The notes under the pieces were generated by a model. The model saw nothing but the letters and a program-made list of their open reading frames with translations. It ran no database searches and was not told the DNA's origin. A stretch of DNA of 64,000 nucleotides, taken from contig JAODUO010000477.1 in NCBI GenBank assembly GCA_025642075.2, positions 432,501 to 496,500 on the forward strand, written 5' to 3'. Position numbers and translations under genes: made by a program. This document shows positions 50,148 to 63,327 of the stretch, piece after piece. Origin of the DNA: Ridgeia piscesae (taxonomy: Eukaryota; Annelida; Polychaeta; Sabellida; Siboglinidae). Within the stretch, counting starts at the first letter, position 1. Each line of letters starts with the position of its first letter.

Positions 50148-52499
50148 CAATCGCCACACCAGCCCTCCACTATTGACGATATGCATTCCCTTATGTGAGC
50201 TTCGGTTCTCAGACCAACAAACCGGACGCGCATACGGCTAAATGCTGGTAGCAACGCAAATCCAATCGCAACTAGAGTGTTACCCGTACGCTATGCTTGG
50301 CTCTGCGGATGTGTCTGTGATCGTGTTGCCAATTGTCTCCCCGACGACTAATATAGGCAACTCATCAGTGCGGATAACTTCCTACCACGATTCCCAGTAA
50401 ATCAACCCACAATTCTGCTCTGTAAGAGTTTTTAATTATTAAATATTTTTTCTGTAAGAGTTTTTAATTATTAAATATTTCAACCTTCACCTTATCGTAT
50501 GACCCGTAGAAATCATTGGGCTACCATTGATGGCTTCTTAAACCAGTTCTTTCCACAGTTTCTATTCTTCACTAAGCATTTGCAATTATAAGAAAAAATG
50601 TCAAGCCAGTAGCTTACAAGAACTACTTATTAGTGTGTTGAATATATAGCCTTTAAATTACTCGGTCAGTGTCGTTATGATGGCACGCCTACGTCACCGA
50701 TCAGAGTGTGGTCGATCCGCCGTAGTCTAATTTGCATCGCATCCATAACCCATATGTTTTGGCCAATTGTTTGCTAAAATTCTTATTGATAAACCTGTAT
50801 TAGCTACTCAGATATGTTAGTTGCTTTATGTATATTGTGACGTGTTTGTATCCATGCCCCACACAGCAGATCAGGCAGAGATCCACGTAATTCTGTAACT
50901 ATCTAGACATAAATTATTACAAAACCATGCTGCACAATACGTTATTTTGACAGTTTCTCGTCCATGATGACTGATACTCTGTTGGGTATTGAAGGGAATA
51001 TGAGAAACTAATGTAGGCCCTGATACAATACCCACTTTTCGAGCATAAACACAATTAACAGTTGTCGTCACAGCCGGATCATTGCAATGAAGCACTGTGC
51101 GCTTATTGACTAATTATCGTAGATATATTCCAAAATTCCCAAAATTCCCCCAGAATGTACCAATCACTTGTAATGTTTATCGTTTAAATTCGAATAGGTG
51201 CCTAAATTATATGTGCCTGTTGTTGCACAGATATATCACGGGTTACTCTTGTGGTCGAGACTGACGTATCATGCATACATGCACCAAAGAGATGTTTTCT
51301 TAATGTCACAATTCTACGTCAGACCCAAAACACAAATAAAAACGAATAATCATATATCTTATTTGAGCATAGGGTATGTGTTGCTATTAGGAAACAATTA
51401 TTTACTGTCGCATCGGTGAACATTATCATATCCTGTGTTTTCTTACATCACATAAACAGAGTTAAATAAAGCACAACTAATCGCAGTATATTTGGTTTCT
51501 GTGTTTGTTTCATTTTGACCACGGTTCTAGAAGAAAAAGACGAAGACGAAAAAGAAATTTCGTTTGATTGTAAAATGTCTCTAGTCATCATAAATACGAT
51601 ATCTTGCTAAGCTATACACATTGGGTTCCGAACATGTGAACCGTCCACACATTCTTTCGTATACGGACAGTCCACAATTTCGTCGTGCGCAATTGGATAA
51701 ATTGTTTTAATAAAACAAAACGAGCGAGAAAGGTCATTTATACTGCAAATTGCCCAAATATCAGCGCTACATACATATGACAATGTTCCATAATTTTACT
51801 TCATTAAAAATAAAAACGATACGATTAAAATAATGTTTGCCTGTACTATAGGCAGACGTTCAAATTGAACGAGCATAGCTCTATTTATATACCACACTAA
51901 ACATATTATGTAACAACTGTTATGATGTAAAAGGTCGGTTGTGTAACACATGACATAAATAATGTATAACATTATACTGCAACACATGTACGTGTCAAAC
52001 ATAAATGGGTTCTTACTCAAAGGCGCAATGCAAAAACTAAAATGTAAACAGTATATTTCCCATTGATGACATAAACGCAATATAAGGTCGGCAAATGTAC
52101 CTGTAACAGGAAATTACTACAATAACGTCCATGCAGTAAGATAAGCTCCTTACTGAGCGTTGTCATAACGATACCACCGCAAGCATCAAGCGTGTCTGTT
52201 TGTGACCAACACACCGGAGTCGGAAGTAGACCAGGCCATGCGTGACGAGATGAGTCACTTTGAATTTGTCGTCGGCAACAACCAATTTCGCAAAGTAGTA
52301 ACATTTTGTTTATTTGACTAGGGTGTAGGGGTACAAGAATGTATATAATATCGTTTCAGTCTAAACAAAAGTGGATTTTGACCACATTGGTATGTATATT
52401 CATACACAGCATGACGTTGTTTCCACCGTGTGTAGGCCCCCAATCTGATAGGTAACGCGCTAATGAATGGTGTAGGATCGATGTTATTGTAAGCATTCT
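50148..52499. other. No recognised gene
   Basis: AT-rich sequence after the proposed kinase stop, presumably 3' UTR then intergenic. A 34-base direct repeat (CTGTAAGAGTTTTTAATTAT plus TAAATATTT) occurs at 50420 and 50452. No family motif is seen in the short frames. Confidence 0.45.
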
Positions 52500-52963
52500 T
52501 CGTTCGTATACTCTATACAGCCCCTTCTGGGGCTAACATAGGAGTTTGTGCGGTGCGCAAGGCTAAAGGTGCATGAAGATGAAAGTGAAGGTAGAAGAAC
52601 AATAGAACTGAAAACGTGCGATTAACTGTGTATATAAGTGTAATAATTTGTTCAGATTAAAAACAGTTTGCTGTGTATATTGTTTGGCTATAATCTGGTG
52701 AGGTGGGCTGGAGCAACAAGGTGGATGGTACTGAGGGCTTGTTGGAATGGGTGTAGTGTTGGTATGCTTATGACTTCTGGGGGGAGTGTGTTCCAGGCCC
52801 TAATGACTCTTGGATAGAATGAATATGCATATGTATTGATGCGTGCGTGGATTTGTAAGTACTTGTTTGGATTGCTGTTTCGTGTACAGGAGGCGTACCG
52901 GTGGTAGTTTGTTAAATTGTAGGGCCCCTTTGCATTTATAATAGATGCTTCTATAAATTTCAT
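52500..52963 (-). mobile_element. 3' end fragment of a non-LTR retrotransposon
   Basis: The minus-strand frame 52963-52688 reads TYAYSFYPRVIRAWNTLPPEV, like the extreme C-terminus of LINE polyproteins (Y-S-F-x-P-R-x-I-R-x-W-N-x-L-P). It is followed by a 3' UTR with CCCCAGAAGGGGCTGTATAG (near 52520). No reverse transcriptase core remains. Confidence 0.65.
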
Positions 52964-55835
52964 ATGGTTACAGTCACATTGTTGCCTTAGAACAATGTTG
53001 TGATCATATGTCCTTTATCGGCAGCTTATCGATTAAGTAGATATGGGTACTTAATTTGTAATATTTTCAATCGAATTACACATTATATATCATCAACTGT
53101 ATCTCTGTGTGATAATACATAGTCGAATTGAGAATAATATTATAAGTCTACTTTGCGGTGCCTAGTAAAAAAAACACGTATTTGGGCTAACCGTTTGGTT
53201 TTTTCCGAGGCCCGTGCATGTAATATGGGGTATTTTCAAAAAGCACAAAGGCTATAGATGAATCGGCGTGATGCCACAAAGACCCTGTCCACAGGACAAT
53301 ATTTTACTTAACGATTACGAAAGTTACTGTTATCAAATGTCACTTATTCTATGGCAATAGTGCGTGTATAACCACATGGCTAATTAGCCTATCATATTAC
53401 AGCATCAGAACGTCAAAATCATAAGTTTTGGAATAAAGTTATATGCCCATTCTCCCCTATTCAGGCGCCATACCCCACCATGCCCTTCCTCATAACGTAT
53501 ATCACAAGAACACAAAGACACATCTGATCTCGCATCTCAAATGACAGAACTTCACCGTCTCTCAAGCAACGTTTGTATTTATTCCAAGATGTCGCCACTA
53601 TGTGCAAGAAGGCACTGCTTAATCTCTGCATATGTACCTACATGTTGCACAAACTACATCCTTCTACAACTATTGACAGCCGTAGCAAACATGTGGGCTA
53701 TGCTGCTGACTGCCTGTGGAAGACACATACGTCTTAATACATACATCTATATTTCTAACACAGCTGGTCTGGCTGCATCAATTCAAACAAAACAGTCGAT
53801 TTCCGGACATTTTATAAACGTCTTGGTAACCTTCAGCAGCTTAGTACTATACTTATGCCATGCCCATGTTATTTGCAGCTCGCTTATTTACTGAAACGAC
53901 CTTCTGAATATTGCCCATTAAATTCCATTACACATTGTTCGTCATTTCAATGTGTTGTCCGTGAAAGTGTCCAATTTAATAAACAACATTCAATAATTTT
54001 TAGTAAATGTATCCTATCTGAGCACGCCTTTTCATGACTAGTACACTACATACAGTCGAGAACGTCACAGGTTTCTAGTGGGAAAGGTACAATTGTTTCA
54101 GCGAAATTCTGTACATGTGTGTGTACCAGATACTTTTATTACAACTCCTGGCTTGAGATGTTGATTCGAACACAGTTCAGATTAACTGCAAGATGTGGTG
54201 AAACATAATTGGAATGTCCATGTTCCTGGTCATCATACTTTATATGACGTCTAGGCCTCCGGCCATCTAGCTAAAACAAAAATTACCCATCATGCTTCGC
54301 AGCATCACTACCCGTATTTACGCTGTTGTATTGGCTTTCGGTTGTACATCAAAATCAAATTAGCTATTATTACATGCTGTGTCTATTCTACTCAACAATC
54401 ATCTTATTTAGTCAATATATGTGCATTTCTGCAACATCCCCAGGACTATGAAATAGTCAGGTTTGTTCGAAATCGCATTCCCACCCTCAACTTTGTCCCA
54501 TGCTACAATGACAATTCCTGCCTGTTTTCTTTCATGATTACACTTAATGATTTTGTTATGTCACGTTTCTGAGCTCAGATTCTTAATGATCAATATAGGC
54601 ACTATAGAACTGGTAATATTATTATTCTAATTCATCACATTCCTTTAAAACATCACCTTGAATATAACAAAAACAAGCTTTGTGACTTCTACGTTTCATT
54701 GCGTGCATATTCCTAACAACACACCTATCCCATTGAAATAGCACATCATTTTGATTATACATATCACATGCACCATAATAACGTCCATATATAAAATGGA
54801 GGAATTTGTATTTTTAAAACACCTTGTGTGTGCCACGTTATTTATCCTGTTAACGTTGTAGAATCATTACAATAATGTACTGCCTATGTATCAATGTTAC
54901 TAGTCACCTACTAAATCCATTCAAGTAGTAACAACAAAATTGTTGGCAGCAGTTTCATACGATTAACACAATGTTTGCGGCGAACTGCAAAATAATGATA
55001 CACATAATACCCATAAGCTTAGCAAATTTGCAAAGCACACACAAGTAAACGTATAATAATTTGACCACATTTGAGTTGCAGACGAATGCCTCAAACAAGT
55101 AAACGCTTTGCACATATTACAATCAGCATTTTGACAGCAGCCATTCAAGCACAATTTCTGTTACAAAAAGACCTGTTACACTTTCAGCACCAGAGCCACA
55201 ATAGATGAACACACTTCAAGAAATAAATGTAAACTGATACACTGCCGTCAACATGGTATCCAGCAGCAATGCCCTATCACAAACAACTCTCTATTTGGTG
55301 GCTACACCTGTTATGGAAAGATTGACTGAGTGAATGAATATGTAATTCACTGGCTCCTTTAAATCATAAATAAAGTGTACTTGAATTAAACTAAGGCTCG
55401 TCCTCCTCTTCACCCATTTCAACATGAAACCTATGGTATTACTAAGACGTTAGTGAATCAATTATAAGTTGCCATTTTGCAACCAATCATAGAAGCAACA
55501 TGACCTCGCAGTAAGATTAAATAAAGGTACGCATCAGATTTTTTCCACCAGGCCAAACAAACTTTATATTTCATTACAGACATGACACAAACATAAACGC
55601 TGTGACCATACCGTACCTGTGTCATCACACAGTGACAACATTCTTAGGACATTTGTTACCTCCACCTAACAACCTCTTATATGTATATCATATCACATTG
55701 GTGCCTCTGCTACGTCACAGATTTAGTCAACCACATTTTAAATTCCTGAACAAAGCCTCAGTGGGACAATTCAGTATAAATATTATTTTTTGCAATCTTG
55801 ATTTTGTGATAACTAACTAAGGACTGGACTAGCCA
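52964..55835. other. Gene-poor, AT-rich region
   Basis: Short frames only on both strands, without recognisable domains. The part nearest 55835 is expected to include the distal 3' UTR of the NUDT9 gene or its downstream flank. Confidence 0.45.
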
Positions 55836-56180
55836 CAGTGACGTCATCACAGTGACGTCATCACAGTGACGTCATCACAGTGACGTCATCACAGTGACGT
55901 CATCACAGTGACGTCATCACAGTGACGTCATCACAGTGACGTCATCACAGTGACGTCATCACAGTGACGTCATCACAGTGACGTCACCACAGTGACGTCA
56001 TCACAGTGACGTCACCACAGTGACGTCACACAGTGACGTCATCACAGTGACGTCACCAGTGACGTCACCACAGTGACGTCACCACAGTGACGTCACCACA
56101 GTGACGTCACCAGTGACGTCATCACAGTGACGTCATCACAGTGACGTCATCACAGTGACGTCATCACAGTGACGTCATCA
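55836..56180 (-). repeat. 14-bp minisatellite of CRE-containing units, about 25 copies
   Basis: On the minus strand the unit is TGATGACGTCACTG. All of about 25 units contain TGACGTCA or its GTGACGTCAC-centred variant. Several units read GGTGACGTCACTG, and a few lack 2-4 bases. The first triplet of the first unit (56180-56178) is the stop codon of the NUDT9 reading frame, so the array starts at the stop and fills the proximal 3' UTR. Confidence 0.92.
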
Positions 56181-58399
56181 CCAGTGGGCATTGTGCAGCT
56201 GGGCTACTTTCTTGACAAATTCGGAGTGACTCGCAAACAGCTGCAACGTTCCAGTGATGTCCATCCACTGTACCCCCACCGCGTCGTCACCTACACAGAA
56301 ACCAGAACACTGAACATTAGTCGACCTGTCGCTCTCACACACTCGCCAGCCCACCCACCCTCCCAGAGTCAAGGCAATTAACAGGGGCAAACTGTAGTTT
56401 TTAATATATTGAAGCACAGTGTTAGTCACTTAGTTTATGACAGGATGACTGATCCTCATCTACAACCACACCAAACCAGTTCAAGCTGGTTGTTTCCCGC
56501 GGGACCATGAAGCGTCCTACCAAACCCAGCAGTGGGCATTCTTGTCTCAGTGATCGACAGAGACACACACAAGTTATTCTTCTCATTCTCCCTGTGCCAT
56601 GCCACCATGAGGCCATGCGAAACGGGAAGGGTTTGACACCCAGAGGGATGCAAGCCCCAGGATTGTCTGGCCATATGACCACAGTCATATGACCATGACC
56701 CTGTAACATTGCATATCTGGTCAGGCGAAATATCTGGGCCTCGCAGCCAGTCCTCTTGGTGTCACAGCTTGCCCCAGAGAGATACAGCTGGGAATTTTGC
56801 CAAAGTAATAAAAAAGTTTATACCTTAACAAAGATGTGGGGCTGTTCTGTCATAAATTGAAGGGTTATGAAACCACTGTGTGACTACACTTTAGAAACCT
56901 ACACTTGGAGGCCGCACCATAACCTTAGTGAAGGAACAGTGTAGATTAGGTATCACAACAGCTTAAATCTCGCAAAGGAATATAAATGAGTGTTCAACAC
57001 ATCTGCATGAATATTACCAAAAGCATGATTGTACACAGTAAGACATCCTTGCTCACTTGCAATCTGGCCTTTTCCTTGCTAACGTCTTAATAAAATCTTC
57101 ATAAACCAAATAATATACGATATAAAACAAAAACTGACAGCGCTGCTACGTACCTGCATGCAACTTGAACATGCCTACATTGGTGCCTTTCTCATCGTGG
57201 AAGTTGACTGCAACTGTTTCCATCCAGGAGTTGTCTGTGTTCCGCGGGTCATCCACGTAGCCCTTATACACCTGCTCAGTCCAAGGGTACCCATTTGCAA
57301 CATACTTAACACAATCTAAATAAGAACAACTCATTTCTTATTTAGCAAAAATGGAACCCAGAGATAACGTCATAGTTTGTGAGCCCATACAACAAGCAAT
57401 CAAATTTCTTAGTTCGATGATTTGTGGCAGACGGTGCAATGTACAGAGATGCATCGAACAGTTTCTGTACATAACTGCCTCAGAAATCTGACAGACATAC
57501 TGCAATTTTTGCAAGGATATCAAAAATAATTCTAAACTACATAAACCACCCCAACATATTGCTGGATATTTGACTTTTTGATTTACATTCATAGAAAAAG
57601 GCTTTGTGCAAAAAAACCAATAACTAGTGCAAACCCTTAAAGTTGCGTTCTGAGACATCCCATCGTTTGTATACAAATTACCAGCATGGCTTGTAGACCA
57701 TATGTTACGTTTCTCAAATTTGTAAAGACTTTGTTCATATTATGCAAGTGTAATATAAAAAAGTGCAAAGGACAAACAATTTTATCTGCATTCCAATAAT
57801 TTTGCAAAAGCATGATTTATTGAACAACATATCCAATGTTATGGTAGCATATTTAGTCAAGTAAATCTATATTATCCTTGATATACATCATATATGCTGT
57901 TAAAAACAGTTAATACCTGATGATGGTAGTTTAACACAAAATGCAACTATAACCAATGGGGATTTAAAAAAGAGATAAGCATTCTGGATTCTCCCTGTAC
58001 TCTGGGAGAATCCATAATGCCTATCTCTGTAGACATAGAAGTATACCAAAATCTATAGTTCCAACAATAATAAATAATGGAGGCATTAGTTTTGACGCTT
58101 GTGGTGTGAAACCATTGATTAACCGAGTTGTACATGCATGACGGAACACAAATATCTAAGTGTAACTAAGAGTGCAGGTCGATTAATTACCTCTTGTCCT
58201 TGAGAAAAAAGTGTAGAAATCTTCTTTGCAACTTTGTTTTTTTGATCAGTGGATGTGTTGCTCATAGCTTCCTCCATAAATTCACGTTTTAACGTTGTTG
58301 ACACCTGCTCACCAGCGTCGACCATTCCCTGCATGGCAACAAACAATGCAATCATAATTATATCATGATACAATTCCACTCAAATGATATTATTCTATT

Positions 58400-58448
<49 letters not shown>

Positions 58449-61400
58449 TGTGCGGTGCGGTGCGGTGCGGTGCGGTGTGGTGTGTGGTGTGTGTATTATA
58501 CCCACGCATTCCTATGATTCCTATGCATACATGTTGTACAAATATATATATTATATACACATACATTAACTGACATTTTGACAGCCAGAATTTGAATCGA
58601 TCACATCTTAAATACACACCCCAGGTATGGCCCAGTCCCCATTGTCTTGGCGTTTTATGCACACAAACTGCAAAATTGGTTTCTTTGTTGTCTTGTCGAT
58701 TACTTTTTTCCCTTGTTTGTCTGTCTTCCATCTGAAAAAATCATCAGCATCAATAAACAGTCAGTTAGCATATGACTCGTAATAGTTACAATGACTATTT
58801 ATCACTTTAATTGCACAACAATAATTATTAAAACACACTTTTCAAAGTTAACACTCTCAAGACAACGCAGAAAGTATTTTGGTTTGGCTTGGTGCTGATA
58901 TAATAAAATAATCTGTAGTTATTTATTTACTTTATCTGTCAGAAAACAGCAAACTTATAACTCTTGTAGTGCTGACACAGACGGGCAATTTGTTTTACAC
59001 ATGTGACAAAAACCTCATATGCATTGTCTTCTAATAAAATTGTGATAATACAATCGCAGTAGAATGATAGTCCGTCATTGCAGTGATTAAATAGAAACCA
59101 GTGAAGAAGCAGCTGGCGGGATACAAATAATGGAAGGAAAATATCCACTAAAGAAGGTGAACATACTTTGACTGGGGACTGAAGAGAAAAATCATAACAA
59201 GATTTTTAACAAGATTTAACAAGATTGCCACCTAGAGAATCAACTTCAGATGGCAGTTAGACAAGGAAGCCCTTTGGCTTGTCGAGAGTCCAACCTATCT
59301 ATCTAAGTGTACCCTGTATATGTCAATTTTATTTTTAAACATATTAACACTGCTAGCACCTACACAATCAACTGATAATATTATGTTCCATTCGTTTACT
59401 GTTCTTTGTCGAAATGTGAATGTTATATCTATATACAGCAACTGTATATGTATCTAGTCTACACTGCTTCTTTGCTAACGTAACTCCATGTCCTCTTAGT
59501 CCTTCTCTCTTCCTTAACTGAGAAACATTTTCTCTATCAATATTTTCATACCCATTCCCATTCAGATGAAATGATAAGGAGGACTTGGCAGATTTGGAAA
59601 GGAGAGAACAACAGCTACCGGTAGACATTATCAGCAGAAATGGCTGGAAGGGAACAGTGAAAGGTGATGGGAAAACAATTGAGGCATCACCCCAGACCAC
59701 AGGGATAGAGACCAGAGCGAAACAGCAACACTACGAAGACAGCCATCGGCCGACATCGTCTACAGCGTACCGTGTAACTATTGGGTCTGCAGCATGGTTT
59801 GGACCCCAGCGACCAAGGGTGCCTCGAAGACAGATCCCTGTTCGCCCAACTGGATTCCTGCAAAGGATCATGGGAATGCATAAGCACGAGGTGGACAGAA
59901 TGAGGTATTGTAAAATAAACACACATCATTGTGTGAAACAATCTCTCGTTGCTGCTTGCATGTCAGTGCTGAGGTCAGGTGGTCGTTTTAAGATGTCAAT
60001 GTTTTGTCCTAAAGTAAAAGTTTGAGCCAGATGTTCAACAAAATACACGAACAGAATTACCAAGTGTACCATATGTTTGGCATCCATTCATAACAGCCTG
60101 ACATCTTTTGCTAGACAACAGTTCATGTGACAGATAGAGTCAGTGGTTAAGTGAAGATGCCAGGTCCTAGTTTTATTTTTTCATTTAATATTATTGTCTT
60201 ATGACTCTCTCTCTTTGCTGTCCATTATGCCTGATGATGACATCAGTATTATGACTACAACATGCATGTTGAAGGTCCTGCCAGTCAGTGTGTATTTAAT
60301 TACTTTATTAAGATCGGAACAATTATTTGAAGTTTGAACAATTCTGCCAGCAACACTTTCAAATGGTAAACAAAACATCCAGTTTCAAAACAAAATTCAT
60401 TGGCAATAATGTCGAGGCGAGTAGAGTTAACCCCAATACCCTTTGATGTTTGACTTTCCCACATTCTAGACAGCATGCTTCTCATTATAAACTACTGCTC
60501 TGCCAAGTGTGTGTGTGTGCATGCATGTATGTGTCCATGTGTTTTGAATTTTACAAGTTTTACAGATAAATTAATCATGCATAATTCTAATAAGCACATT
60601 AGCCCCTAGAAATGCTGCTTTTGTTAAATTATGTAGAGTTTTCTAGAATACCTCAGTTACAATTTATCGCAAACAAACATATATAACAATGCTACATTTA
60701 CCAAAAAATCTATGAAATAATATGTCTCGTCATACAAAGTACACAGAAAGTTCACAGAAGGCTTATAGGTGCTATCTTTATTACCCACCTTGGTACACCA
60801 CCTTCAAGCTCATATTTGCCCAAGTAACTTATAGGTGCTATCTTTATTACCCACCTTGGTACACCACCTTCAAGCTCATATTTGCCCAAGTAACTTATAG
60901 GTGCTATCTTTATTACCCACCTTGGTACACCACCTTCAAGCTCATATTTGCCCAAGTAACTTCGTCTGTCTACATTTCCATCCAATTCATTCCACTTTGG
61001 TGGGACTGCTGGCTTCTCATTTCTGGAAGAATACATGACATGAACATGTGAGATGATCACAGATATTGGAAGTGTGCGATAGGGTAGTGGTTAGCAAATC
61101 ACCTGGAACACCAGCACCGGACTGTCACTCGAGGGGACAGTGGCTCCATCCCACCTGCCGCTGTTTTGAAACGTAGGCAACTTCGTTCATCCCACATTTG
61201 TCTGCGTCTTTCGGAAGATACACTAAAAGCCGGTGGTCCCTTCTGTCTGGTGTCTATGCCAGGGGAAGTAAAAGATCCCACACAGGGGTAAATGTGTAAC
61301 CTGTAGTGGACTCACAAATTCTAGAGAACAACAACTCCTGCATTAACCCTAGTTTGGGCTATTTGGAGGTAAACCTAAGGCATCCAGAAATGCATTCATA

Positions 61401-63315
61401 TAAAATTATGTTCCACTTGACTAGAGAGCCACTCTAGTGATTACATTTCACATCAATGCTTGGTAACAACCTCCCCACAACCCACCCTGCCACTATGACG
61501 CATTTGTTAGGACTGTAACCTCAGGTAACCCCCTCAGCCACACCTCACGTTGGTGGTTGTCTAGGTTTATGAGACGTCCATATTACATTAATTTCCAGAT
61601 GAATGTGTAACCTAAATAAGGTCTTCAGAATCAATAGCAAATCATCATATGAAGTGATTTTCAACAATAAAGCCTGCAATTTCTATGAAATGCTCAATAG
61701 TACCCAGTAGATCATTAATTGTGACAGGCAATCAATACTTCACTGCAACATGTGTAAAACATCTAGTATGAAGAGAGAGATGCAGCCATGTAGCACACTC
61801 AGATCACGCAAAACAGAGAAAACGTCTCTTGCATATGCTAGTGGCGTTAAAAAGGGGATTACATGTACATGTAAAATCCATTAATGACATTACAAAAACA
61901 CAGCCATCTGTCTGTGCAATGCCAGATATCCTGGCTAGTTAGTGCATACAATTATACAGTTTATGCTAACTACTGTGTATACCACACTATTTTACAACAA
62001 TGACCACCTGTGAGTGCATTGCCAAATCTCACTTTATATTCACATCCCAATTAAGGTTACCCCAAGGTAATTACAAATTTGTTGCACATACCGTTAGGTA
62101 TAGGAAAGATAACATGATCACCTTGATAAACAGGTGACATCAGCAGTTCCTAGAGTGATCTACTAGTAACATTCCACCAGAACCAGTGGATAGGCAGCTG
62201 GTGCCCTCTGGGATTTAAACATGGAGGCACCATTATGAAAATTGACAGCACTCTCACCACGATGGTACCAACTGCATGCTATCTCGCTCATAAGTCTCTC
62301 TCAATTTTGGATGTCTCATCAATGTAGCGCGATTTTTTTAATGAAAACTTACAGCATAAACGATCTTACAAATGTCACAGGACTAAAGTTTTAAACAAAT
62401 GTTTGCTCTAGGACATCACAGTAATTAATGTAAAATAGTCATATATTTAACCACTACCAATGTTTCTAGCAAAAGGCAAAGCTTCACGCAAGTCTCGCAG
62501 ATAATTCTTATTGTGATGTAGGCTAACTGCAATGGCACCAGTTACTAGCTTATCCAGGGCAGAACTTTTATCTATTTTATTTATAGTGATGCTCATTTTT
62601 TGGAGATCATGAGCTATTTTATTCACAAAACTCTCTGAAAATAGTATGGCGTTACAAATTAGTCTTACAGTTTCTTAATTATGAACACAACATTGGCAAA
62701 ACAAACTAGTTTCATCCAGGGACACCGTCAATATGGGTCTGAAGAGAACCAACTCTGTAATCCAGTAAATCCACTAGTCCTGGGGACCACTTCACTAAGA
62801 TAAAGAGCTCTTAAGGAAACCCATCTTTGAACAAAATCGGTTGTTACATTAAAAGATTTTTTCGAAACGTAAATATCCATTGGTGTATTACAGAGAACAC
62901 TATTTCTATGACAAACAAGTGACAATGTCCCACTGGTGCTTTGTGGTGTTGACATTTAAAAAAAAATCTAAATCACTGTTAAGGATCAAAATATATATTG
63001 AATTCCAAAATCGGGTTTGAGAGCTCTTAACAACTTTAGTGAAATGGTCCCCTGGTTCCACCAATCACAGAGCAGCGTTACTTACTTGAAGTCTGGGTCT
63101 GCCCAGACAGGTTTCTTTAACACTGCATCCGAGACAAACTCAACTGGTTTATACTCGGGGTATTCCTGCTTCCACGAGACAAGGGCGTCGGGCACTTGGA
63201 AGCGGTTTATGTTCTTTCCGCGTGGATACAGCTGATTGCGACATTTGTGATGTGTTATGGGCGTAGCCACGCATGAGGTAGACATCTTTGGGGCCGGACT
63301 CAATAAGTTACCCAT
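56178..63315 (-). CDS. NUDT9: ADP-ribose pyrophosphatase, NUDT9 type, 7 exons, 299 aa as modelled
   Basis: Hydrolyses ADP-ribose to AMP and ribose 5-phosphate; the vertebrate enzyme is mitochondrial and cytosolic. Exons in transcript order: 63315-63086, 61022-60921, 59857-59771, 58731-58620, 58328-58191, 57271-57154 and 56290-56178. Phases agree (2,2,2,0,0,1) and total 300 codons. Diagnostic segments: WADPDFK at the end of exon 1, [36 protein letters not shown] (exon 3/4), ILQFVCIKR and WAIPGGMVDAGE. The Nudix box is G178-x5-E184-x7-REFMEE (192-197), with the REFxEE residues needed for activity. [16 protein letters not shown] and [11 protein letters not shown] follow. The start at 63315 is the first ATG after a strong acceptor at 63327, so an upstream exon, perhaps with a targeting peptide, may lie outside or be unrecognised. 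A TRPM2 NUDT9-H domain is less likely given the NUDT9-like motifs. Exon 2's donor is triplicated. Confidence 0.93.
58400..58495. repeat. (GT)n and (TGCGG)n microsatellite
   Basis: GT run followed by five GTGCG-type pentamers and GTGGT units, in the intron between NUDT9 exons 4 and 5. Confidence 0.95.
59206..59562 (-). mobile_element. Short 3' fragment of the same CR1 family as 41311-44495
   Basis: Closely matches 41320-41650: the TTAACAAGATTGCCACCTAG tail, GAGAGTCCAACCTATC, AACACTGCTAGCACCTACAC, and the end of ORF2 reading NGYENIDR. Severely 5' truncated, it lies in the intron before NUDT9 exon 4. Confidence 0.85.
60168..60500 (+). repeat. Copy 3 of the ~280-bp dispersed repeat
   Basis: Shares TTACTTTATTAAGATCGGAA, AAATGGTAAACAAAACATCC and CCTTTGATGTTTGACTTTCC with 26138 and 47096. 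A short CTCTCTCTTTGCTGTCC-containing insertion is seen near 60206-60250. Confidence 0.7.
60762..60959 (-). repeat. NUDT9: 66-bp tandem triplication spanning the NUDT9 exon 2 donor
   Basis: Three units start at 60762, 60828 and 60894 and appear identical. Each contains the last 39 exon bases and the first 27 intron bases, so AAG|GTGGGT donors occur with exon ends at 60921, 60855 and 60789. Using the first-transcribed donor (60921) gives the normal protein. Confidence 0.93.
61070..61375 (+). mobile_element. tRNA-derived SINE
   Basis: Starts GATAGGGTAGTGGTTAGCAAAT (A-box-like), with a degenerate B box GTGGCTCCATCCC. Then come CGTCTTTCGGAAGATACAC and GGGAAGTAAAAGATCCCACA, body motifs that recur in marine-invertebrate SINEs. 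It lies in NUDT9 intron 1. Confidence 0.65.
61376..63085. other. NUDT9 intron 1, no further feature recognised
   Basis: AT-rich sequence with no exon-like block. Short frames on both strands lack motifs. Confidence 0.5.
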
Positions 63316-63327
63316 GCGCAACTTGAT

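Noticed and set aside
52017..52304. 95-codon minus-strand ORF
   Set aside because: No family motif, no splice partners and AT-rich codon use; indistinguishable from chance.
59573..60025. Plus-strand ORF reading [18 protein letters not shown] and onward
   Set aside because: It overlaps NUDT9 exon 3 antisense and the end of a CR1 fragment. No domain was recognised, and an upstream in-frame stop lies close by. It could be unannotated repeat coding, but support is too weak.
56178..63315. C-terminal NUDT9-H domain of a TRPM2 channel
   Set aside because: The intact REFxEE box and the [12 protein letters not shown] and NPVGRTG segments fit NUDT9 better, and no channel exons are visible. The sequence beyond 64000 is unseen, so this is not absolute.
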